Assembly (NCBI RefSeq): GCF_040215725.1
Contig: NZ_CP157967.1
Coordinates: forward strand, 62,001 to 126,000
DNA from: Rhizobium sp. ZPR4
GTDB taxonomy: Bacteria > Pseudomonadota > Alphaproteobacteria > Rhizobiales > Rhizobiaceae
Length of the DNA stretch: 64,000 bases
Direction: 5' to 3'
Below the pieces are notes generated by a model. That model was not told the origin of the DNA. It saw only the letters and a program-made list of their open reading frames with translations, and did not search any database. The position numbers and the translations under genes were made by a program. Of this stretch, positions 55,164-61,819 are shown piece after piece; within the stretch, counting starts at the first letter, position 1, and each line of letters opens with the position of its first letter.

Positions 55164-55325
55164 TGGGATGTCCTTGATACGACTATAGGGATTGAGAACG
55201 CTGGATGCCGCAGGCGGCGCGGCCGATTTCAATCACTATCACGGAACGCGGCCGCCCGAACGCGCACTTTGAATTTTATTGCAACAGCTCTGCTATCCAA
55301 CCGTCGTGCCCTTTCGGCAGACCGT

Positions 55326-56204
55326 TCACATCCGGTTGATGTATTTCGGATCGAGCGATCCGCTCAGCAGATGGCCGACCGCGAGGAGATTGCCCTGAAG
55401 GCGGCCGCGCCGGTCGATGTAGGGCGGTGGGTTGACGGAGCCGACGACATTCGAGGCGATATTGCCACCCATCAGCTTCAGCGCCCATTTCAGCGATACC
55501 GAGCGCTTCTTGACGAGATAGAGTGGATTGGCGACCTGGGAGTACCCAAGGCGCAGGCCCGATGTGCGGCCGGCCTTGACGCCGAGATGGACGCCACGCA
55601 GGCGATTGAATTTGACGATCTTGCCGAAAGGGCGTAGCCGCCGGCACAGATCCACATCCTCCTGCCAGGCGTAGAGCGGCAGGTCTTCATCGAAGTAGAT
55701 GCCATTTGCGAGCATCGGCCTCCGCCGGAAGATCATGTTGCAGCCATAGGCGTTATGCGTGTCCTCGATCGTTGGCGCCGGAAAGGGCGTGGCATCGGCT
55801 GCGAGCGCCGCATCCGCTTCGTCCGCCGTCATGCCTGGCCCGAGGATACCGTCACGGACGACTTCGCCGGTCGCCACGACGATCTCTTCATCCGCCTCGA
55901 ACAGGGCTTCCGCTTCGGCGAGATAGTTCGTTGCCGGGAAGAAATCGTCATCGAAGAAGACGACCACATCTATGCCGACGGCTGCATCGATGATGGCATT
56001 GCGCTGCGGGCAGCTTCCCTGCGGTGAAGAGACGATCGTCACCGGAAAAGGCGCGGAGCGTAAGCCTTCCATATCGATGTCGTCGCCTTTGGCCGGGCAC
56101 AGGAAGAGATGATCCGGCTTGCGTGCCTGTCCGGCAAGCCTGTCGATCATCGCGGCAAGAATTGCCTTGCGACCGCATGTCGCCACACCAACGGCAATTT
56201 TCAT
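55326..56204 (-). CDS. Glycosyltransferase family 2 protein
   Basis: The 292-residue protein starts KIAVGVATCGRKAILAAMIDRL, the nucleotide-sugar binding opening of a GT-A fold, and has the metal-binding acidic motif VVFFDDDFFP (about residues 86-95). A later YAWQEDVDLCRRL segment (about 187-199) has the ED acid pair often found in inverting GT2 enzymes. It should transfer a sugar to a surface polysaccharide or lipid; donor and acceptor are unknown. The start at 56204 fits the family. Confidence 0.85.
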   Translation of the reverse strand: MKIAVGVATCGRKAILAAMIDRLAGQARKPDHLFLCPAKGDDIDMEGLRSAPFPVTIVSSPQGSCPQRNAIIDAAVGIDVVVFFDDDFFPATNYLAEAEALFEADEEIVVATGEVVRDGILGPGMTADEADAALAADATPFPAPTIEDTHNAYGCNMIFRRRPMLANGIYFDEDLPLYAWQEDVDLCRRLRPFGKIVKFNRLRGVHLGVKAGRTSGLRLGYSQVANPLYLVKKRSVSLKWALKLMGGNIASNVVGSVNPPPYIDRRGRLQGNLLAVGHLLSGSLDPKYINRM

Positions 56205-56509
56205 GATGCACCCCCCAGAATGGTATCTCGAGGCGCACGAAACCATCAAAAGCTGAATCTTTGGTTGTGCAAATCGCGCGCATTCAACGGATCGCGCGCA
56301 AAGGTGTTTCGCCGGCGGCGACCGGCCTGCTTCTGCCCATCAAGAGAGCGTTTCGGGCGGAGGGCGATTGTCGAACCCAGCCGATAGTCGCGACCGCCTC
56401 GAATGCCTGACGCAAGCCATAAATGCCAAGACTTGCAGCATCCACGGTTCAGAAACGGGTCGCCTAGGCGATCTGCCCTTCAGCCAATATCGAAGGTATC
56501 CGCTGCCAA
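56205..56509. other. Divergent intergenic region, glycosyltransferase / methyltransferase
   Basis: A 305-nt gap between divergent genes. I see no convincing promoter, repeat or small gene in it. Confidence 0.4.
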
Positions 56510-57115
56510 ATGCAAACGCGCGACTCGAGATTTCAGTACAAGAGCGGCATGCCGCATACGCAGCTCGGCCTGCATCACATGGAAAATGCGCGGCTGCTGC
56601 CCGATCGCGGCGAGCTTCTGCACCGCCTGCCGCATGGCGGCGTCTGTGCCGAGATCGGTGCGGCTTTCGGCGATTTCACCGCCGAGATCTTTGAAAAGAA
56701 TGCGCCGCGAGAACTTTACCTGATCGACGCATGGGACACGCCCCGCTATCAGGAGGGCCTGGAGCAGATCAGGTCAAAATTCCGGGGCGCTCTGGATCAA
56801 GGCCGTCTGCGCATCGTCCAGGGTTACTCCACTGTCCGGCTTTCGGAGTTTCCCAACAGCTTTTTCGATTGGGTCTATGTCGACACCAATCACAGCTACG
56901 AGACGACCCTGGAGGAGCTGCAGATCAGTCACTTCAAGGTCAAGCAGGACGGCCGCATCGCCGGCCACGACTTCTGCACCGGCAATGTCGTCGATGCCAT
57001 TCCATACGGCGTGGTCGAAGCCTGCACCAAGTTCTGCAAGGATTTCCATTGGCAGTTCGAATACATGACCCTGGAATCCCATGGGCATTTTTCGTTCTCG
57101 CTGAAGCGGCTCTGA
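56510..57115 (+). CDS. Class I SAM-dependent methyltransferase
   Basis: The 201-residue protein has the AdoMet-binding motif I GGVCAEIGAAFGDFTAEIF (about residues 43-61), acidic motif YLIDAWD (about 69-75) and a VYVDTNHSYETTLEEL segment (about 122-137) in which Asp and His resemble Methyltransf_24 proteins. These often modify sugars or glycan ends. It faces a glycosyltransferase gene, so a shared role in surface glycan synthesis is possible but unproved. An internal start (MPHTQLGLHH) is an alternative. Confidence 0.75.
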   Translation: MQTRDSRFQYKSGMPHTQLGLHHMENARLLPDRGELLHRLPHGGVCAEIGAAFGDFTAEIFEKNAPRELYLIDAWDTPRYQEGLEQIRSKFRGALDQGRLRIVQGYSTVRLSEFPNSFFDWVYVDTNHSYETTLEELQISHFKVKQDGRIAGHDFCTGNVVDAIPYGVVEACTKFCKDFHWQFEYMTLESHGHFSFSLKRL

Positions 57116-57204
57116 GCACTACGGCTTACGGTCGGTAGCTGCGCGTGCGCTGAAACCTCTACTTCGCACCTCTGCGGGGAGGCAAGCCGGCCGCATCCGT
57201 CTTG

Positions 57205-57453
57205 TCACGACAGCAAGGGAACGCCCGCTTCGACCGCCGCGGCAATGAAGGCGACGCGGGCCTCCTCGGGCGCCCGCTCGCCGCGTTGGACGTCGATGCA
57301 GATGAGCAATGCCGACAAAAAGCAATCGCCTTCCTCCGACGGCCAGTCATCGAGGAGCGTCTTCCAGACTTCATCGGCCGTACCTACGGATTTCGTTTCA
57401 CCGGAATGGCTGCGAACGATGTGAATTGGAGAGAAGCGCGGCATGGTGTTCAT
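57205..57453 (-). CDS. DUF982 domain protein
   Basis: The 82-residue protein shows the DUF982 pattern common in Rhizobiales: SVGTADEVWKTLLDDWPSEEG, then CFLSALLICIDVQRGERAPEEARVAFIAAAVEAG (quoted in part as ERAPEEARVAFIAAAVEAG). I chose the ATG at 57453 because CGGAG stands nine nt upstream; in-frame starts at 57483 and 57444 exist. Function unknown. It is the last gene before the mobile element. Confidence 0.75.
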   Translation of the reverse strand: MNTMPRFSPIHIVRSHSGETKSVGTADEVWKTLLDDWPSEEGDCFLSALLICIDVQRGERAPEEARVAFIAAAVEAGVPLLS

Positions 57454-57721
57454 GGTCGAAGACTCCGCCAAAGCATAGGTCATTCTGGGCCTTTTGCCAT
57501 GGAGGGCGCATTTAACTTTCTTAACCCGGCGGCATGCTTTCGGGCATATGCGATCGATCTTCGCCCGCAAGCGTGAAATACCCACGCAATCGCACCTGAG
57601 CGCCGGGCCTAATCGATCATGCCAAGATCAATGTTCCGTGCCGCGAGCCTGCTCGACAGCACTGGCGATTTTACCCGCTCCGAGCGCAAATGAAGGATAT
57701 TCAGGGAGTGTACAGGAAAAA

Positions 57722-57767
57722 TGGTGCCGCTTACGTGACTCGAACACGTGACCCCATCATTACGAAT
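57722..57767 (-). other. Left attachment site: displaced 3' part of tRNA-Thr(CGT)
   Basis: Read on the minus strand, this 46-nt segment is the 3' part of a tRNA: anticodon loop TTCGTAA (anticodon CGT), stem strand TGATG, variable loop GGGTC, T arm ACGTG-TTCGAGT-CACGT, acceptor strand AAGCGGC, then A and CCA. The 5' half, including the pairing strand CATCA, is missing, and similarity stops at about 57767. This is the usual scar where an element has entered the 3' end of a tRNA gene. The intact tRNA should be at the far end of the element, right of the window. Confidence 0.88.
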
Positions 57768-58186
57768 CCTAGACTCTGAGTTGAGCACGCTTGATTCCGT
57801 GTCCCCTCATCATGCGTCTGATCATGCCCTATTTGGGCCTTCAATAGCGTCTGTTTTTCATTTCGCTGGCTCAGACCTATCATCAGGCAATAAATGGCGG
57901 CTTGGGCCTATGGTTCATGCCCTTGAGACTATGAAAATAGACAGAAATCAATCTGTTAGCTAATGGCGGCTTCGGAAACTTCCTCCGATATGGTTCACAT
58001 ATAGCGCCATGCACCATGAACTCTCCAAATTCCCAGTTTTCTTTCCTCAATTTCTGCTTAAATTATTGATTTCATATAACAAATCCCATGATGAGGATTC
58101 ACTTCTATCCCCAAATATGCTACCAAAGAGAGTCCACTTGGAGTCCTGTAGGTGGATGCCGCTCAGGCTATTCATTGGGGTATTCC
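57768..58186. other. Region between the attachment site and the integrase gene
   Basis: Two similar segments start AATGGCGGCTT (57893 and 57962) and end TATGGTTCA (to 57917 and 57997); the second has 11 extra bases with a small CGGA/TCCG dyad. They could be recombinase or excisionase arm sites. No gene is seen. Confidence 0.45.
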
Positions 58187-59452
58187 ATGGCTACACTTCG
58201 CCTCACTTCTAAGTCGCTTATCCAACCCGTCAAAGTCGCTATCGCTGATCAAAGATCATTACATATTTGGGACACGGAACTGTCCGGCTTCGGCTGCTAT
58301 ATCTCCCCGAAAGGCAAGATTAGTTGGCTTGTTCAACGATGGACAGGTGGCAGGGAGAGCGGCAAGGCTACTCGGCAGGTCATCGGTAAGGGTGATCTGA
58401 TTGATCTACAAGAAGCCCGTAAGATTGCGAGGCGTGTCCTCTTGGATATCGACAGCGGGATTGATGTCATAGAGAGGAAGCGTGAAGCTCGTAAGCCCAA
58501 GGTTCAGCAAGCTACGATTATCGTCTCTGAGGCTATCGAAAAATTCTCTGATCTTTCTGCCCCATGGAATTCAGGCAGGACGGAAACATACCTGTTAGAG
58601 CGACAGCGGAGATTATCGGTAGGGCTGGCTGAACATTTGTCGGTTCCCCTGTCTGGAATTCAAAAGGCTAATATCAGGGTGGCGCTCGATAAGAAGGAAA
58701 CTCAGAGTACCAGACAAGCTTTGTATGCCGCTCTGTCGCCATTCCTGTCATGGTGCCTCGAAAACGATCTGATCGAAACAAATCCTTTGGCCTCGATATC
58801 GGCTGTTCCGCCTGTAGCATCTCGTGAGCGAGTCCTTACGAAACCAGAAATCAAAGCCCTATGGTCGGCTTCTTATCGTATGCCTGATCGTTGGGGTTCA
58901 TTCTATCGGCTTCTCCTTTTGACCGTACAGCGTCGTGAAGAGGTGTCCGGGATGCACTCGTCTGAGATTGATTTCGATAAGGTAGAGTGGACAATCCCGA
59001 AGGAGCGAACAAAGAACGGCAAAGCCCATATAGTTCACCTATCATCAATGGTGTCGGCTGAGCTGGCTCAAGCTCAAGGGTATATATTCCCTGCTTCCAA
59101 GGTCAGATTAAGGGGCGAAAAGACAGAGGCTCATATCTCTGGGTATTCGAAAATGAAGTCCAAGTTAGACGGATACATGAAGGCAGAGCTTGCCAAAGAC
59201 GGGCACGAATTCAAACCGTGGCGTGTTCATGATCTTCGAAGGACTGCGGCATCTGGACTGGCTGAAATGGGTGTCCTTCCCGAAGTGATCGAACGGATAC
59301 TAAACCATACGTCGGGTGCGGCGGGTGGATTGAAAGCGGTCTACCAGCGATATGAATACATGAAGGAACGGAAAGAGGCGCTTGAGGCTTGGGGAGGATG
59401 TGTCGCTGAGTTGGTCGGGGCGAAGATGAAAGCAGTCGCGCAAGCCTCTTGA
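58187..59452 (+). CDS. int: P4-type tyrosine recombinase (integrase)
   Basis: The 421-residue protein has an N-terminal arm-binding domain of the DUF4102 type (about residues 7-100: LHIWDTELSGFGCYISPKGK and LQEARKIARRVLLDIDSGID), a core-binding domain (about 112-205) and the catalytic domain (about 215-400). The catalytic set is visible: Arg249 in TVQRREEV, Lys near 276-279 (RTKNGK), HDLRRT with His348 and Arg351, His374 in LNHTSG, and Tyr386 in VYQRYEY. It looks intact. Its gene lies 420 nt from the tRNA-Thr fragment and reads into the element. Start MATLRLTSKS chosen by family N-terminus. Confidence 0.93.
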   Translation: MATLRLTSKSLIQPVKVAIADQRSLHIWDTELSGFGCYISPKGKISWLVQRWTGGRESGKATRQVIGKGDLIDLQEARKIARRVLLDIDSGIDVIERKREARKPKVQQATIIVSEAIEKFSDLSAPWNSGRTETYLLERQRRLSVGLAEHLSVPLSGIQKANIRVALDKKETQSTRQALYAALSPFLSWCLENDLIETNPLASISAVPPVASRERVLTKPEIKALWSASYRMPDRWGSFYRLLLLTVQRREEVSGMHSSEIDFDKVEWTIPKERTKNGKAHIVHLSSMVSAELAQAQGYIFPASKVRLRGEKTEAHISGYSKMKSKLDGYMKAELAKDGHEFKPWRVHDLRRTAASGLAEMGVLPEVIERILNHTSGAAGGLKAVYQRYEYMKERKEALEAWGGCVAELVGAKMKAVAQAS

Positions 59453-59992
59453 TTTCTGCCTGAATATGATGCTCAATCGTGCCTATGAGGCTGCTCTCAG
59501 AGAAACGGCCGTCATTGTACTACTTTGGCAAGTAGCAGATTGTTGCCCCCGCGTGAGCGCATAAGTGCGGATCGAAAGGCTAAGTGAAGCGGATAAGGCA
59601 AGCTGCTACGAGATAGGTGCCTAGGGCAATCGCCCAGAAGAGACCTATTGATGTGGCTACTGTCCCGGAGAGGGTGTCTTGCTTTAAGCGACCCTTATTC
59701 AGTTTACGGGACTACTGAATCTCCCTTCTTTTTTGACGTGTTAAGTTTGCCCTCAAGGGGACATGCTTTCCTTGACTCATGGAGGCTTGCTGGCGAGCTT
59801 AGGTTGTCTCACGCTACATTCTACCCGCAAGAAGAGGAACGCTCTCTGTGGCCTTCTGTGTGGCAAAGGGAGTTATGTGCTTAGATATGCAATGAAGTGG
59901 AAGTAAACTCTAGAATATCAGGCTCAATTTGAGCGGATGACCTATCATATATAAATATAATTCGAAATAATTTGTTTAAATTTAATTTTTTG

Positions 59993-60044
59993 CTTGACTT
60001 TTTCGAAAAAATAATGAATGTATAAGTGTAGGATTGAGTGATTT
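59993..60044. repeat. Imperfect direct repeat, copy 1 (iteron-like candidate)
   Basis: Begins CTTGAC and ends TGTAGGATTGAGTGATTT. It aligns with 60088-60140 over about 52 nt with one gap; CTTGAC, ATG(T)NTAANTGTA and GA-GAGNGATTT blocks are shared. Confidence 0.5.
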
Positions 60045-60087
60045 GCAGGATTTATTTAAACAATACGCTCGAATTTCAATTTTATAT

Positions 60088-60140
60088 CTTGACAAATCAA
60101 GAAAATTATTGGATGTTTAACTGTAAGGATAGAGCGATTT
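60088..60140. repeat. Imperfect direct repeat, copy 2 (iteron-like candidate)
   Basis: Begins CTTGAC and ends TGTAAGGATAGAGCGATTT. Its start is 95 nt from the start of copy 1. Paired sites of this kind in an AT-rich region of a replicating element may be protein-binding sites. Confidence 0.5.
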
Positions 60141-60386
60141 TTGCTCGTCCTTAAATTGGCTAACGTCTTCGTTGGTCTAATTCGACTGCTGGCTGGACGG
60201 AGCGAAGCTCCTCTAAGGTTCTTCGAACCGATTACGCCAGAGGACACAGGCCCCTAGAAGCCCACGGTCCATTCCTCCAACTACACTGATATTGATGCTG
60301 TCCCTTTGGAAGCGGAACGGAGTCCCCTTGAAGGCTTCGCCCAAACCGAGGGCAATTTTCCATTTGAAAGGAACACACATACAAAC

Positions 60387-60833
60387 ATGAAAACGAGAAC
60401 CAGTTACGTCGTTTATGGGGGGACGCCAAATCCTCCTAGCAAAGAACTAATAACCATTGACGGCTCATTTCCCAACGCAGGGGGGCTGACGGATTATTTC
60501 CCTGAAAAAGAGGAAGATAAGAATAACATCCGTGAAATCGCAGATTGGTTAAAGGTCATCGTCAAAGAAAAGAAGTCTGGTGACCTAATCGACTGCATCA
60601 TCTTCAAGCCGGAAAACAACAGCGGGACAAAGTTCTTCCTGATTGGCTTTTCAAAGTCTCGACCTGAGGGTGCGCGTGGGCCAATAGGCAAGTTCGATAC
60701 ACCTGAACAATGCTCCGGGAAATTTACAAGCTTCCAAGATGCCCAGCAAGCACTCAGGTTCTGGGTAGATAACCCCGTATCTGGTGTCGAATACGTCGAT
60801 AATGAGCGGAAGTATCGCAAGTGGACGCGTTAG
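60387..60833 (+). CDS. Hypothetical protein of the mobile element, 148 aa
   Basis: I do not recognise this protein. It is soluble, with no signal peptide or membrane segment, mildly basic at the C-terminus (NERKYRKWTR), and has a mixed alpha/beta look: YVVYGGTPNPPSK, IREIADWLKVIVKEKKSGDLIDCIIF, then TKFFLIGFSKSRP. The ATG at 60387 has AAAGGAA about 12 nt upstream. It is the first clear gene after the AT-rich region and lies 80 nt before the next small gene, so the following genes may share its transcript. Confidence 0.6.
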   Translation: MKTRTSYVVYGGTPNPPSKELITIDGSFPNAGGLTDYFPEKEEDKNNIREIADWLKVIVKEKKSGDLIDCIIFKPENNSGTKFFLIGFSKSRPEGARGPIGKFDTPEQCSGKFTSFQDAQQALRFWVDNPVSGVEYVDNERKYRKWTR

Positions 60834-60913
60834 TGATGACGTGCTTTGGCAGCGCAGAAGACAAATACAATTATAATATACATAATACACTAATTAATTA
60901 AAGGACTTTCATA

Positions 60914-61273
60914 ATGGCAAAAGTAAATTGGACTAACATAGACCCTTCAATGCAGAAACCCTTCGCGGAATCAAAGGAAGAAGAGAAAAACTACGTAAAA
61001 TTCGAGATAGATAATCTTGCTCAGCAGATCAATGACAGCAAACTGTCTGACGATGCTATGCAGATATTGATTAGTCGTTTGAAGGTTCGGGGTTCGGCCC
61101 CAACACAGGCGAATGCCCATCCTGACGACTATCGACGGAAGCTACCGGCTGATGTCCGAGATATTCTCGAAAAGGAAGACCGCCTCGGCGCGGATTCGAA
61201 AAGGGAAATCGAAGATTTTTTGAATAGCATGTACGGTATTGGTTTGCCGTCGAAGAACATCTTCGGGGACTGA
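60914..61273 (+). CDS. Hypothetical protein of the mobile element, 119 aa
   Basis: Not recognised. The protein is acidic and largely helical by composition (FAESKEEEKNYVKFEIDNLAQQI, LSDDAMQILISRLKVRG, LPADVRDILEKEDRLGADSK) and ends with MYGIGLPSKNIFGD. AAAGGA precedes the ATG by about eight nt. It lies nine nt before the HNH-like gene, so both are probably translated from one mRNA. A regulatory or replication accessory role is possible but unsupported. Confidence 0.65.
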   Translation: MAKVNWTNIDPSMQKPFAESKEEEKNYVKFEIDNLAQQINDSKLSDDAMQILISRLKVRGSAPTQANAHPDDYRRKLPADVRDILEKEDRLGADSKREIEDFLNSMYGIGLPSKNIFGD

Positions 61274-61282
61274 GAAGACGCC

Positions 61283-61615
61283 ATGAAAGCTAGGCCCATT
61301 ACGATTGGCCCTGATGGAAGTGTCCGTGTTCCTCTTGCTCGAAACGGAGAGGCCGAAGCAACGATTGATTTCGAGGATTATCAAACCCTCATTTCGCTCG
61401 GGGTTTCTCCGAATTGGCAACAGACTGGCCGGTCAGTATCGGCAAGGACACCTAAGGGTAACATGCTTGTCGGACGTATCCTGATGGATGCCAAGGCAGG
61501 GCAGAGAATGCAATACAAAGATGGCAATCCGCTGAACCTCCGACGAGATAATCTCTCGGTACGGGAAGGTGGCTTTTCTGTCGTGAATAACCTTGAGCAA
61601 CTGACAGCGGCCTGA
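61283..61615 (+). CDS. HNH/AP2-like protein lacking the expected catalytic histidines
   Basis: The 110-residue protein has a C-terminal stretch that follows the HNH_3/AP2-type pattern H-R-(I/L)...DH-(I/K)DGNPLxNRRxNL: here VGRILMDAKAGQRMQYKDGNP and LNLRRDNLSV (about residues 63-93). Gly64 replaces the first His and Tyr78 the second, so nuclease activity is doubtful, while the DNA-binding fold may remain. The N-terminal part (residues 1-45, IDFEDYQTLISLG) matches the start of such phage proteins. It precedes the primase-helicase gene by about 200 nt. Confidence 0.6.
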   Translation: MKARPITIGPDGSVRVPLARNGEAEATIDFEDYQTLISLGVSPNWQQTGRSVSARTPKGNMLVGRILMDAKAGQRMQYKDGNPLNLRRDNLSVREGGFSVVNNLEQLTAA

Positions 61616-61819
61616 GGCGAAGTTCCTCTGAGAGCTTCGCTCGAACAGCTACGACAAGCGTAGCTTGGAAGTACCTTCTATTTGACTCGTAGAGGCTCAT
61701 GGAGAGCGTTCCGTATATTTTGGCTGTCGATGTAGCTGAAATGGATGAACGACTCTGTACGGGCTTCTGTGAGTCAATGAGGGCAGTAATTCATAGTATA
61801 GAGGATGTATACAGGAGAT
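61616..61819. other. Short intergenic region before the primase-helicase gene
   Basis: GCGAAG (61619-61624) and CTTCGC (61637-61642) form a hairpin just after the HNH-like gene, without a T-tract. The segment resembles one near 60200 (GCGAAGCTCCTCTAAGG). No gene is seen. Confidence 0.35.

Larger units (their letters stand above)
59453..60386. other. AT-rich region of the element without a convincing gene
   Basis: This 934-nt stretch follows the integrase. The part from 59890 to 60150 is strongly AT-rich, with runs of A/T up to about 20 and the imperfect repeat pair annotated separately. Candidate functions are promoters, a replication origin or an excisionase control region. The open frames here lack ribosome sites and typical codon use. 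Confidence 0.5.

Noticed and set aside
59584..59710. Minus-strand hydrophobic peptide resembling a single membrane helix (TVATSIGLFWAIALGTYLVA)
   Set aside because: A stop precedes it after a few codons and no ATG, GTG or TTG start is in frame; it may be a decayed gene end or chance.
59648..59884. 78-codon plus-strand frame after the integrase
   Set aside because: No ribosome site, no motif, unusual composition; not conserved-looking. Cannot be fully excluded in a mobile element.
60056..60247. 63-codon minus-strand frame in the AT-rich region
   Set aside because: Overlaps the direct repeats, lacks a ribosome site and has no recognisable motif.
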